From the NCBI RefSeq assembly GCF_009301415.1, contig NZ_CP045073.1:620001-684000 (forward strand): a stretch of 64,000 nucleotides of DNA, read 5' to 3'. Source of the DNA: Paracoccus kondratievae. Lineage in GTDB: Bacteria; Pseudomonadota; Alphaproteobacteria; Rhodobacterales; Rhodobacteraceae. The translations under genes and the position numbers were made by a program. Shown here in pieces: positions 1 to 8,070 of this stretch (within the stretch, counting starts at the first letter, position 1; the number at the start of each line of letters is the position of its first letter). Under the pieces are notes generated by a model. The model was not told where the DNA came from, made no database searches, and worked only from the letters and a program-made list of their open reading frames with translations.

Positions 1-1010
1 CCGTTTTCTTCGGCGACGGGACCGTAGGCGTCTTCGATCCGGGCGAGGATCGGGGCAAGAGGGGCTGCGGTAAACCGACCTGACCGCTGACCGGCTTCGA
101 TCTGCGCGATCCGCAGCAGGGCGTGGAATGTCTCGATCAGATCGTCGGCGATCTCCACGGCTTGTTCCGCATCTTCCCTGATCTCGGAAGTCAGGTCGGG
201 CGTATTCCGAAGCACATCCAGCCGTTGTTTGAGGCGCTGCATGGGCGTGCGAAGGTCATGGGCGATATCGGCTGAAATCTGTTTCTGGCTTTCGACCATC
301 TGCTGAAGCTGTGTGATGGTGCGGTTGATTTCATCTGCCATACGGGCAAGGTCATCGCCATCGCTGCCAGTGGTGGGGACGCGTCGATCCAACTGCCCCA
401 ATGCCACCGATTTCAGCGTCGTGGCGATCTGGGTCAGCCGCCGTTCGGTTTTGCGGCCGACAATGATCCCGGCCAGCAAACCGGTAAGCAGCAAGAGGAT
501 AAAACCTGCAACGAATCCGCGGCCTAAAACCTCGCGCAGCTCTTCAAGAAAATAGGTGCTTGTGCCCAATGTCAGCCGGTTCGGGCCGAGTTGCACCGAG
601 TGAAGCAGATAACCCGTCACATCTTCATAGCGGGGCTTGTCGGCTTGGATTGCATTGACCGGGACGTAGTCGCTGCTGCCTTGCCGGTCGATGGCATTGA
701 CATTTCCGACCAGAACGTTGCCGTCCGCGTCCTGAAGCAGATAGATCCGATAATCCTCGAAGTTGAACCCGTCAAATCCGCCCAGCTTTGCCTGAACCGC
801 ATCCAGACCTTCGCTTTCGTAAAGATTGCCAAAACCGGCTGCATCGTCCGCAAGTTGGTCTAGCACCCACTCGCTGATTTCCCGATCCGCGAAGTGGTAA
901 GTCAGACCAAAGACGAGGGCAGTGATGATGGCGTAAAGTGCGGCGAAACGCAGAGACAACCGCGCCGAGGTCGAGCGCAGGAAGTGAAACATGCCGAGAT
1001 TCCTAGCCAT
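1..1010 (-). CDS. Sensor histidine kinase, C-terminus beyond the left edge
   Basis: Read leftwards from ATG at 1010, the frame stays open to base 1, so the ATPase domain is missing from the window. The visible part has an N-terminal membrane segment (about residues 20-42), a periplasmic sensor region of about 120 residues, a second membrane segment, a HAMP linker (contains GRKTERRLTQIA) and a HisKA dimerisation domain with the phospho-acceptor box ADIAHDLRTPMQRL. It should autophosphorylate and pass phosphate to the response regulator, whose stop codon its start overlaps by 8 bases. The signal is unknown. The adjoining envelope glycosylation genes make a cell-envelope or cationic-peptide stimulus plausible, but that is inference. 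Confidence 0.9.
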   Translation of the reverse strand, partial: MARNLGMFHFLRSTSARLSLRFAALYAIITALVFGLTYHFADREISEWVLDQLADDAAGFGNLYESEGLDAVQAKLGGFDGFNFEDYRIYLLQDADGNVLVGNVNAIDRQGSSDYVPVNAIQADKPRYEDVTGYLLHSVQLGPNRLTLGTSTYFLEELREVLGRGFVAGFILLLLTGLLAGIIVGRKTERRLTQIATTLKSVALGQLDRRVPTTGSDGDDLARMADEINRTITQLQQMVESQKQISADIAHDLRTPMQRLKQRLDVLRNTPDLTSEIREDAEQAVEIADDLIETFHALLRIAQIEAGQRSGRFTAAPLAPILARIEDAYGPVAEEN

Positions 1011-1674
1011 GCAGGCTATACCCGGCCCCGCGGACGGTATGGATCAACTCGATCTTGAAGGGCCTGTCCACTTTGTTACGTAGCCGGCTGATATGGGTCT
1101 CGACGACGTTGGTTTTGGGATCGAAATGGAAATCCCAGACTGATTCCAGCAGCATCGTGCGGGTCAGTACCCGGCCAGCATTGCGCATCAGATATTCCAG
1201 TAGCTTGAACTCGCGAGGCTGCAGGTCCAGAGAAATGCCCGCCCGCGTGACCGTACGGCGGATCAGGTTCATTTCCAGATCGGCCACCTGTAAGACGGTT
1301 TCCTCGGCTTTCAGCGGCGGCCTGCGAGTCAGCGCTGCCAGCCGCGCTGACAGTTCCTGAAACGAGAATGGCTTGACGAGATAGTCGTCCGATCCCGCCT
1401 CAAGCCCCTCGACCCGGTCATTGATCCCGTCCATCGCCGAAAGGATCAGGATCGGCGTCTCGACTCCTGCGCCGCGCACGGATTTGATCAAGGTCAGCCC
1501 ATCCAGACCTGGCAACATGCGGTCAAAGATCATCACGTCGTAACTGTTGTCCAGCGCCGACAGGAAACCATCGCGGCCATTGTCGCAGTGATCGACCAGA
1601 TGCCCCTGCGCCCGGAGGCTGGAGGCAATGTAGTCGGCCGTTTCGGGATGGTCCTCGACCACAAGGACGCGCAT
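1003..1674 (-). CDS. OmpR/PhoB-family response regulator
   Basis: The protein has a receiver domain beginning MRVLVVEDHPETADY, with the phospho-acceptor Asp in MIFDRMLPGLDG and the conserved Lys in DDYLVKPFSFQEL. A C-terminal winged helix follows (LQPREFKLLEYLMRNAGR ... TNVVETHISRLRNKV). I chose ATG 1674 because the receiver fold starts there; an upstream ATG at 1734 would add 20 residues without family similarity. It is translationally coupled to the kinase that follows. It reads away from the glycosyltransferase operon, so about 165 bases between 1674 and 1840 hold both promoters. Targets are unknown; the neighbouring lipid-modification operon is the obvious candidate. Confidence 0.92.
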   Translation of the reverse strand: MRVLVVEDHPETADYIASSLRAQGHLVDHCDNGRDGFLSALDNSYDVMIFDRMLPGLDGLTLIKSVRGAGVETPILILSAMDGINDRVEGLEAGSDDYLVKPFSFQELSARLAALTRRPPLKAEETVLQVADLEMNLIRRTVTRAGISLDLQPREFKLLEYLMRNAGRVLTRTMLLESVWDFHFDPKTNVVETHISRLRNKVDRPFKIELIHTVRGAGYSLHG

Positions 1675-1839
1675 GGCTGCTGCTTTCCGTATTCTGTCTG
1701 CCCGCAGGGATAGCCCACTGTGCGGTTGGGTCAAGACGTCGGGACATTACGGATTGGTATAGTTCCGGCAACGGCCCGGACAGATCGTTCCTGGTAGATA
1801 GCTGCTGACACGAACCGTCAGCCGATCGAGCAGGACAAG

Positions 1840-3369
1840 ATGACAACAATAGACGAGGCCCATGTGCGCCAGCACGCGGCGGCGACCCGAACCCGCCCAA
1901 ATGTGCGACCGACGATGTGTGATATGCAGTTGGATAGCCCGACCCGCCGGTTTCTGGTGGCAGTTCTAACGGCGTTCGGGCTTCTGCGGCTCTGGGCAAT
2001 GTTTGCCGTACCTTTCTCCGACACGACCGAGGCCCGCTATGGCGAAATCGCCCGCAAGATGGTTGAAACCGGGAACTGGCTGACACCGCAATTCGACTAT
2101 GGCGTGCCGTTCTGGGGCAAGCCGCCGCTGCATACCTGGCTATCGGCAGGGGGAATGCAACTGTTCGGCGTGAACGAAGCGGCCGCTCGGTTGCCGATCC
2201 TGCTGCCCGCTCTGGCGGTTCTGTTTCTCGTCTGGCTGTGGGTGCGTGATACCGTCGGGCGCAATACGGCGTTGGTTGCGATGACGGTGCTTGCGACGAT
2301 GGCGATGTTCTTTGGCGCTTCGAGTTTCGTGATGACCGACATGCCGATGGTTCTTTGCACGACGCTGGTCATGGTCGGATTCTGGCAGGCGGTCGGTGAT
2401 GGCAACAGGCGTTGGGGTTATGGCGTCTTTCTAGGGCTGGCAATTGGAATGCTGGCCAAGGGGCCGGTGGCGGTTGTGCTGAGCGGCATTCCCCTGATGC
2501 TGTGGCTGGCCCTGACATGGAACTGGCACCTGCTGCGCTTGCTGCCATGGGCGCGCGGCATGGCATTGCTGATAGCGCTGGTCGCGCCTTGGTATGTCGC
2601 CGCCGAAATCGCCACACCCGGATTCCTGCGCTACTTCCTCATCGGAGAGCATGTTCAGCGTTTCCTAACCCCCGGCTGGCAGGGCGATCTGTACGGGTCT
2701 GGCCATCGGGAAGCCAAGGGCATGATCTGGCTGTTCTGGCTGATGGCAGCCCTGCCATGGAGCTTGGTTGCCACCTTGCTACTGACCCGCCTGGACAAGA
2801 CGGTCACAATGTTCCGGCAGGATCGCTCGGGCTGGCTGGTTTATCTGTTGCTCTGGGCATTGTCGCCTTTGCTGCTGTTCACGCCCGCATCCAATATTCT
2901 CGCCGCCTATGTCCTGCCCGGCCTTCCAGCTGCCGCTGTCTTGCTGGTGGTGCTGTTCACGCAGGTGTTCGAGGCCCAACCGAGCCGTGCAACTCGAACA
3001 GGATTTGCCATCGCGACATCGGTAATCTTCGCGTTTTTCCTGGCGCTGATCTCGGGCGCGGTTTTCGCGCCGCAGAAGATCCGATTGAAATCCGACAAGC
3101 GGCTCGTTGCGGCCGCCAGCACAGCGATGCCCGATGCGCCGCTCTATACCCTCGGCGGGCGCAGCTACTCGGCCGAATTCTATTCGCGGGGCAAAGCGCG
3201 CGCCATTGATCCCGCAGATTTCGCGCGACTGGCCGGCAGCGGTGCATCGGCGGCTTTTTCGGTGCCTCCGACCATGGCGTTGGAGGCGGCGACATTGGGT
3301 CTTGAAAACTTGGGAGAATATGGGCGGCACGTCCTGTTCGTCACCCGACCGACGAACGAGGTGAAATGA
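1840..3369 (+). CDS. ArnT-like lipid-linked glycosyltransferase (GT83 type membrane protein)
   Basis: A multi-spanning membrane protein of about 509 residues. Its N-terminal region has the aspartate/glutamate pattern of polyprenyl-phosphate-sugar transferases (FSDTTEARYGEIARKM, then GVPFWGKPPLHTWL) followed by about ten hydrophobic helices. Family members move a sugar from undecaprenyl phosphate to an acceptor on the periplasmic face; the best known, ArnT, adds aminoarabinose to lipid A. No aminoarabinose synthesis genes are seen here, so the sugar is undefined. The first 28 residues are not membrane-like; starts at 1918 or 1927 are possible, but a weak purine-rich stretch precedes 1840. It overlaps the next gene at an ATGATGA junction. 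Confidence 0.85.
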   Translation: MTTIDEAHVRQHAAATRTRPNVRPTMCDMQLDSPTRRFLVAVLTAFGLLRLWAMFAVPFSDTTEARYGEIARKMVETGNWLTPQFDYGVPFWGKPPLHTWLSAGGMQLFGVNEAAARLPILLPALAVLFLVWLWVRDTVGRNTALVAMTVLATMAMFFGASSFVMTDMPMVLCTTLVMVGFWQAVGDGNRRWGYGVFLGLAIGMLAKGPVAVVLSGIPLMLWLALTWNWHLLRLLPWARGMALLIALVAPWYVAAEIATPGFLRYFLIGEHVQRFLTPGWQGDLYGSGHREAKGMIWLFWLMAALPWSLVATLLLTRLDKTVTMFRQDRSGWLVYLLLWALSPLLLFTPASNILAAYVLPGLPAAAVLLVVLFTQVFEAQPSRATRTGFAIATSVIFAFFLALISGAVFAPQKIRLKSDKRLVAAASTAMPDAPLYTLGGRSYSAEFYSRGKARAIDPADFARLAGSGASAAFSVPPTMALEAATLGLENLGEYGRHVLFVTRPTNEVK

Positions 3370-4382
3370 TGGGCCGCATGCAGGATATCAGTCGCGAAAC
3401 GGCAAACATGAGGCCGCGCGCACTCGATTCAGGGCCATTGGCGCCCGATCTATCCTTTGTCATTCCGGCATATAACGAGGCAGAAACAATCGCGGAAACG
3501 CTGACACGGGTGTCGCGCAAGGCGCGCGGGCTGGTGCTGCATTCCGAGATCGTTGTCGTCGATGACGGCAGCAGCGACGAAACGCTGGAACTGGTCACAT
3601 CCGGCCAATGGGACCTGCCGGTTCGCCTGCTGCGTCTGTCGCGCAATTTCGGCAAGGAACAGGCGATCATGGCTGGGCTGCGTCATGCGACGGGCAAAGC
3701 CGTGGTAATTCTCGACGCCGACCTGCAAGAGCCTTTGCGCTATGTCGATACGATGCTGGAGCGCTACCGAGAAGGCTATGAGATCGTCTACGCCGTCCGC
3801 GCCCATCGTGATGACGAAAGCTGGTTGAAGCGCCGCTGCACCGCCGCTTTTTACCGCTTCCTGAATATCGGCAGCGAGGTGTCAATGCCTGCCGGAGCGC
3901 GGGATTTCCGGCTGATGGATCGAAAGGTGGTCGATGCGCTTTGCGCCCTGCCCGAAAGAAATCGCTTCATGAAGGGGCTTTATGCTTGGGTCGGTTTCCG
4001 CTCGCTTGCCATCCCGGTCGAGTTGCAGCCACGCGGCGGGGGCAGCTCCAAGTTCCGCTTCCGCGGGTTGCTGAAACTGGGCATGACCGGGCTGACCGCT
4101 TTCACCGACTGGCCATTGCGCATGTGGACCGGCATCGGAATGATCCTTGCCATGCTGTCGATCCTCTACGGGCTGTTTCTAGCCAGCCGCACGCTGCTGC
4201 TCGGCCATGCTGTGCCCGGCTGGTCCACGCTGGCAGTGGCGATCTTCTTCTTCAGTGGTATCCAGTTGATGTCCATCGGTGTGTTGGGCGAATATCTGGC
4301 GCGGGTCTTCAGCGAGGTGAAAGGCCGCCCCGGCTATCTGATCGCCGAGGATGTCACGATTGCCGCGTCACGCGAATGTTAG
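3366..4382 (+). CDS. Family 2 glycosyltransferase (GtrB/DPM1-like polyprenyl-phosphate glycosyltransferase)
   Basis: The protein has a GT-A fold catalytic domain beginning SFVIPAYNEAETIAETL, with the nucleotide-binding VVDDGSSDET and the metal-binding DADLQEP. Two C-terminal membrane helices follow (about residues 255-325), the layout of GtrB/ArnC-type enzymes. These transfer a sugar from a nucleotide to undecaprenyl phosphate on the cytoplasmic face. It sits between the ArnT-like transferase and the GtrA-like flippase, overlapping both by a few bases, so the three probably make, flip and use one lipid-linked sugar. Confidence 0.9.
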   Translation: MMGRMQDISRETANMRPRALDSGPLAPDLSFVIPAYNEAETIAETLTRVSRKARGLVLHSEIVVVDDGSSDETLELVTSGQWDLPVRLLRLSRNFGKEQAIMAGLRHATGKAVVILDADLQEPLRYVDTMLERYREGYEIVYAVRAHRDDESWLKRRCTAAFYRFLNIGSEVSMPAGARDFRLMDRKVVDALCALPERNRFMKGLYAWVGFRSLAIPVELQPRGGGSSKFRFRGLLKLGMTGLTAFTDWPLRMWTGIGMILAMLSILYGLFLASRTLLLGHAVPGWSTLAVAIFFFSGIQLMSIGVLGEYLARVFSEVKGRPGYLIAEDVTIAASREC

Positions 4383-4843
4383 GCGAGGTCGTGCGGTTCG
4401 CCCTGACCGGGGGTGCAGCAACGCTTGTCCATCTGGGCGCCGCGATTGGCCTTGTCCAGTTTGGCATGCTTCCGCTGATGAGCAACGCCGTTGCTTTCGT
4501 GATTGCCTTCATGGTCAGTTTCTTGGGTCACCATCTGTTCACCTTCGCCGGACATGGCTCGGCCGCGACCCAGACCTTCGGACGGTTCGCTGTGGTGGCG
4601 GCAATCGGATTTCTAGCAAATGAAACCGTCCTGTTCCTATTGCTGGGCATCGGCTTGTTTCGTCTCGAAGCTGCCGTTCTGATCTCGACCGTCTTTGCAG
4701 CTATCTGTACGTTCATCCTGTCGCGCACTTGGGCGTTTGCAGGGAGCGGTTGTGCTCGGGGCTGCGATAGGCCGAGCGGACGATCAGCGGCTTGCCGAGG
4801 CGATCACGCAGCGCCTGCAGTCTGTCGAGCGGCGGCGCGTTGA
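4376..4843 (+). CDS. GtrA-family membrane protein whose C-terminus runs into phage DNA
   Basis: Starts at ATG 4376 inside the stop region of the glycosyltransferase. It shows four membrane helices typical of GtrA proteins (VRFALTGGAATLVHLGAA ... ISTVFAAICTFILSRTWAF), proposed to flip undecaprenyl-phosphate sugars. About 123 residues, to roughly base 4744, are family-like and make a near complete GtrA. The remaining 32 codons or so are read antisense through a truncated phage endolysin gene and carry no family similarity. The gene was probably joined to phage DNA at its 3' end; the helices are intact, so function may survive with a foreign tail. Confidence 0.85.
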   Translation: MLGEVVRFALTGGAATLVHLGAAIGLVQFGMLPLMSNAVAFVIAFMVSFLGHHLFTFAGHGSAATQTFGRFAVVAAIGFLANETVLFLLLGIGLFRLEAAVLISTVFAAICTFILSRTWAFAGSGCARGCDRPSGRSAACRGDHAAPAVCRAAAR

Positions 4844-4952
4844 CGAGCAGCTTGCCAGTGCCGCGGCAGGCGATTTCGGCTGGGCTGAAGTTCGGCCAGC
4901 GCCAGGCACCGTCGGGCACGTCACGCCAATGACGGTAGAAGGTCGTGGTCAT
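4713..4952 (-). pseudogene. M15-family endolysin, truncated at the gtrA junction
   Basis: The product begins MTTTFYRHWRDVPDGAW and closely matches the intact M15 peptidase at 61720-62394, at both protein and DNA level, as far as RSAYRSPEHNR. At about base 4744 the similarity stops and the frame runs into the 3' end of gtrA. The zinc-ligand stretch SKHIEGAAFDI and the membrane tail of the intact copy are lost, so no D-Ala-D-Ala peptidase activity is expected. Start 4952 is set by alignment with the intact copy. Confidence 0.85.
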
Positions 4953-4969
4953 ACGCGTCCTCCAAACGG

Positions 4970-4990
4970 AAAAACCCGCCTTCGAGGGCG
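4970..4990 (-). terminator. Weakened rho-independent terminator upstream of the truncated endolysin
   Basis: A short hairpin (CGCC/GGCG around a TTCGAG-type loop) followed on the minus strand by TTTTT. The equivalent place in the second phage copy (62413-62434) has a perfect 6-bp stem; here the stem has lost outer pairs. Confidence 0.5.
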
Positions 4991-5024
4991 TGTGTTCTGA
5001 ACAATTGATCGACGGCAACGCGCA

Positions 5025-5300
5025 TTACGGCCCGCTGCCAAAGATCCTGAGCTTGAGAACGATGCCGGCGAGCAGCGTCAGCATCACGCCGGTTGTGATC
5101 ATGCGGACTGCCGTCTGCATCGCGGTGCGGCGCACCAGTCGGATGCAGTCCACCAGGGAGCGCAGATCGCGGATGTCGAGCGCGGCTTCATCGCCATCGA
5201 GGCCAAGGTCAGCGAGGGCCCGTTTCGCGCCTTGCTCGGCGGCCCGGACCAACAATGCTTCCAGTTCGGCATCCGACCGATCAGAACTGTGCGGTGTCAT
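5025..5300 (-). CDS. DUF6127-like small phage membrane protein
   Basis: About 91 residues. A soluble N-terminal part with many acidic and basic residues (DLGLDGDEAALDIRDLRSL) precedes one or two C-terminal membrane segments (TAVRMITTGVMLTLLAGI). It is nearly identical over its core to the protein at 62468-62755, and in both places lies between the head-tail adaptor and the endolysin. That position and the membrane segment fit a holin-like or lysis-associated role, but no function is established that I can state. ATG 5300 matches the start of the homologue. Confidence 0.75.
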   Translation of the reverse strand: MTPHSSDRSDAELEALLVRAAEQGAKRALADLGLDGDEAALDIRDLRSLVDCIRLVRRTAMQTAVRMITTGVMLTLLAGIVLKLRIFGSGP

Positions 5301-5325
5301 CGGCGCCTCCCGCATCCTACGCCTC

Positions 5326-5652
5326 TCACGCCTCGGCCAGCATCTCGAGATAGGCGCCGCCCTCACTGGGCCGAGGGTCTTCCTTCAGGTCGAAGATCAC
5401 CGCATCGATGACGGCGCGCCATTCGGAGGTGATGGCGCGGGTCTCGGCACTGGCGCGGATGGTGAGGATGGCCGGCGATTTTGACACCAGCCGCGCCTGC
5501 ATCACGGCCTCGGAGCCGCGCAGGTAGTGGACATGGCACCAGAGGGTGAAGCGATCCTCCCACCCTTGGATCAGCATCCCGTCCGGATCGCGGATGATCA
5601 CAGCCTGCTGGAAGGTGACCCGGCGCCGCAGGCGTCCGGCAACCATTCTCAC
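5326..5652 (-). CDS. Phage head closure / head-tail adaptor protein
   Basis: About 108 residues, beginning MRMVAGRLRRRVTFQQ, the basic beta-rich start of SPP1 gp16-type head closure proteins, which sit between connector and tail. It overlaps the connector gene upstream by 4 bases and is a distant relative of the protein at 62808-63155. Normally tail completion and tail tube genes follow; here the next gene is DUF6127 and then endolysin. Confidence 0.8.
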   Translation of the reverse strand: MRMVAGRLRRRVTFQQAVIIRDPDGMLIQGWEDRFTLWCHVHYLRGSEAVMQARLVSKSPAILTIRASAETRAITSEWRAVIDAVIFDLKEDPRPSEGGAYLEMLAEA

Positions 5653-6188
5653 AGCCGGATCCTGCGATAGGGGGCGAGCAGCGCATCGACCGCCATGGGC
5701 AGCGCCGATGGACTTGCCCCGAGGCTGACCGCCTCGCGATGCTCATACCAATGCGCGATCAGCAGCAGCATGGCCTGACGGATTGCCGCAGGCACATCGG
5801 CGGGGGCGCCATAGCCGGCGGTGAAGGTGATGGCCGCGGGGCGGCCGAAGCCGGCCAAGGGTCGCAGCAACAGCCGCTGGTCCTGCAGCGCGATATGATA
5901 GTCGAGATCAACGCCCGCGGCATCGGTGAACACCGCGCTGTCGATCTCGCTGTCCGGAAACGGCAGCAGGATCGGGCCGGTGAGGGCATCGAGGTCCATC
6001 TGCCAGGATTGCGTGACTAGGCAACGACCGAGAATGCCGGCAGGCCCGTCGAGCCAGGCGGTGGCCGCATCGATATAATGCTGGATCAGCAGGTCCTCGT
6101 CCTCGTGATCGACCCGAAGCTGCGCCTTGGCCTCTTCCAGCGTGATCGGCGTGGTCGCGGGCGCGGTGATGCGGGTCAGCGTGAACAT
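5649..6188 (-). CDS. Phage head-tail connector (gp6-like)
   Basis: About 179 residues with the family signature TPITLEEAKAQLRVDH near the N-terminus and a helix-rich C-terminus (PAAIRQAMLLLIAHWYEHRE). Gp6-like connectors form a ring under the portal. ATG 6188 is preferred over 6227 because the homologue at 63155-63724 starts at the equivalent point. It is co-transcribed with the capsid genes upstream. Confidence 0.87.
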   Translation of the reverse strand: MFTLTRITAPATTPITLEEAKAQLRVDHEDEDLLIQHYIDAATAWLDGPAGILGRCLVTQSWQMDLDALTGPILLPFPDSEIDSAVFTDAAGVDLDYHIALQDQRLLLRPLAGFGRPAAITFTAGYGAPADVPAAIRQAMLLLIAHWYEHREAVSLGASPSALPMAVDALLAPYRRIRL

Positions 6189-6255
6189 GGGCAAAACCCC
6201 CTGAGGCAGGGCACGGGCGGTCTTCATCGCCCGCGCAGTTATTGCAGCATCGGTC

Positions 6256-6696
6256 TCAGGCCTGATCGGCCTGCGGGTTGATCCGGCCGTGACCCTTGAT
6301 CACCAGGCCGGCAATCGGCGTGCCGGTGGCATGGGTGCCTTCAAGCGCCGCCAGCAGCTTCAGGTAGCGTTTGGTTCCGACATAGCCGAAGCGGTAAACG
6401 GCGGCGGTGGCGTGGGCCTCGACCAGCGCCTTGACGATGCCGCCTTCGCCCACGGTCGGGACGCCCAGCAGGTCGGCTGCGGTCACCGCCTCATAGCTGC
6501 TGTCGTCATCGGAATGGGTCAGGATGAACTCGATCCTGTTGGTCGAGGTGAAGGTGATGCCGCCCACGCCAATGGCGAGAATGATCTCGGCACCGTCATG
6601 ACCGCGCAGATCAATGGCCACGGGGGTGCTGTCGTCGGTGAGGGTGGCAGCATTGATGGCCGCGGCCACCGAGAGACTGGAATGCAGATCCTTCAT
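6256..6696 (-). CDS. Phage capsid-associated protein (possible decoration or stabilising protein)
   Basis: A 146-residue protein between major capsid and connector genes. It starts MKDLHSSLSVAAAINAA and is beta-rich with conserved-looking Thr/Asp positions. The second phage module has a related frame in the same place (63802 to the edge; both share a KRY element and a TAADL/AAADL element). Proteins here often decorate or cap the capsid; that assignment is positional only. Confidence 0.65.
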   Translation of the reverse strand: MKDLHSSLSVAAAINAATLTDDSTPVAIDLRGHDGAEIILAIGVGGITFTSTNRIEFILTHSDDDSSYEAVTAADLLGVPTVGEGGIVKALVEAHATAAVYRFGYVGTKRYLKLLAALEGTHATGTPIAGLVIKGHGRINPQADQA

Positions 6697-6734
6697 CGGA
6701 TCCTCCTGTGCAGGAATGTGGGTGGGAAGACGCG

Positions 6735-6770
6735 GGCTGAACCCTGCCGCGCGCGCGCCTTGGTTCAGCC
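6735..6770 (-). terminator. Hairpin just after the major capsid gene
   Basis: A perfect 9-bp inverted repeat (GGCTGAACC / GGTTCAGCC) with an 18-base GC-rich loop lies directly downstream of the capsid stop codon. There is no T-run, so it is more likely a partial terminator or RNA-stabilising hairpin that tunes capsid against downstream expression. Confidence 0.5.
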
Positions 6771-6776
6771 GGGCGA

Positions 6777-8060
6777 TCAGCTGGCCGCGATCTTCAGCAG
6801 CTTGATGGCATCAAAATTCTGCACCCCGCCACCGACGCGCTTGGTGGTATAGAAATGCACATAGGGCTTGTTGGTGAAGGGATCGCGCAGCACCCGGATG
6901 CCGAAGCGGTCGACGATCAGATAGCCGCGCCGGAAATCCCCGAAGGCGATCGGGAAAGCTCCGGCGGCGATATCGGGCATGTTGTCGTCATCGCTGATCG
7001 GATAGCCGAGCAGCGTTGCCGGCTGGCCAGCCTGGACCGGGGGTTGCCAGAGATAGAGCTCCTCGGTCTTCGACTTCAGCTTGCGGATCGCAGCCTGCAG
7101 CGAGCGGTTCATCAGGAAGCGGGCATTCTGCCGGTAGCCCTGCTTCAGCCCGTAGACGAGGTCGATCAGCGCATCGACGCCGTTGTGGCTGGCATCGGTC
7201 AATGCGGCCGCGACGCCCGAGGCGGTGTAGCCGATCTTGCCCCAGGCGTAAGAGGCATTGGCGACCGTGTCATAGGCCAGGATGCCGCGGGGCCTGTTCA
7301 CCCCGTCGCCGGTGATGAAGGCGGCAGCCTCGGCCTCGGCGAAGGCGGTCGAGACCTCTTCGGCCAACCAGGCAGCGATATCGACCCTTGCATCGTCGAG
7401 CAGCGTCTGGGTCGCAGCCGGGTTGGCGTAGATCTCCATCGCCGGGAAAGCCAGTTCAGCGAGCCTCGGGGTGGCGGTCTCGGGGCGGGCCTGACGCTCG
7501 CCGACCCAGCCGGCCGCAGCGCCCCCCTGATTGACCAGCTTCTTGTAGCTGCCGGCCGAGATCGAGATGACACTGGCGATCGACCGCATGGCCGAGACCG
7601 AGCCCAGCACCCGGTCGATGGTCTGTTCCATCTGATCAGGCACGACATAGCCGCCATCGGGATCGCTGTCGGTGCGAAGCGCGGCCTTCACCTCCAGTTC
7701 CCGAAGCCCGGCCTCGACGCCGCGGCGGAAGAACTGGTTGAAGGCGCGGGCGTGCTCGCGGGTCTCGGGGCTGTCCGCCCGATCCGCGCTGCTTGCGCCG
7801 CCCAGCTTGGCTGCGGCTAGCATGGTGTTGGTCTCATCCAGCGCAGACTGCAGCTTGGTGATCTCGGTATTGATGCGCTCGAGTTTCTCGGCCTGCACGA
7901 CATCGGCGAACTTCGCGTTGATGCCGTTGATCTCGGCTTGATGCTCGTCCTTGAAGGCGGCAAAGGCGCGGTTCAGATCGGCGAGGATGGCGTTGGCGTC
8001 GCCGGCCTCGGCGCGCACGCGAACGGCCCCGCGAATGCGGGGGGATTTCTGGATGCCCAT
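6777..8060 (-). CDS. HK97-type major capsid protein
   Basis: A 427-residue protein. An N-terminal helical delta-domain-like region (about residues 1-115, rich in Glu/Lys/Ala) is followed by the HK97 fold core (TDSDPDGGYVVPDQ ... VNRPRGIL ... LLGYPISDDDNMPDI ... GFRRGYLIVDRFG-like region). The delta domain acts as an internal scaffold and is normally removed by the prohead protease, whose gene is immediately upstream. The length is typical and no break is seen. Confidence 0.92.
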   Translation of the reverse strand: MGIQKSPRIRGAVRVRAEAGDANAILADLNRAFAAFKDEHQAEINGINAKFADVVQAEKLERINTEITKLQSALDETNTMLAAAKLGGASSADRADSPETREHARAFNQFFRRGVEAGLRELEVKAALRTDSDPDGGYVVPDQMEQTIDRVLGSVSAMRSIASVISISAGSYKKLVNQGGAAAGWVGERQARPETATPRLAELAFPAMEIYANPAATQTLLDDARVDIAAWLAEEVSTAFAEAEAAAFITGDGVNRPRGILAYDTVANASYAWGKIGYTASGVAAALTDASHNGVDALIDLVYGLKQGYRQNARFLMNRSLQAAIRKLKSKTEELYLWQPPVQAGQPATLLGYPISDDDNMPDIAAGAFPIAFGDFRRGYLIVDRFGIRVLRDPFTNKPYVHFYTTKRVGGGVQNFDAIKLLKIAAS

Positions 8061-8070
8061 GATGGTTTCC

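Noticed and set aside
2412..3209. Alternative frame within the ArnT-like gene
   Set aside because: It lacks family similarity, while the main frame shows continuous membrane helices and conserved motifs.
6855..7820. Long plus-strand open frames opposite the capsid and other phage genes
   Set aside because: These are antisense frames made long by high GC content; the minus-strand genes have clear family motifs.
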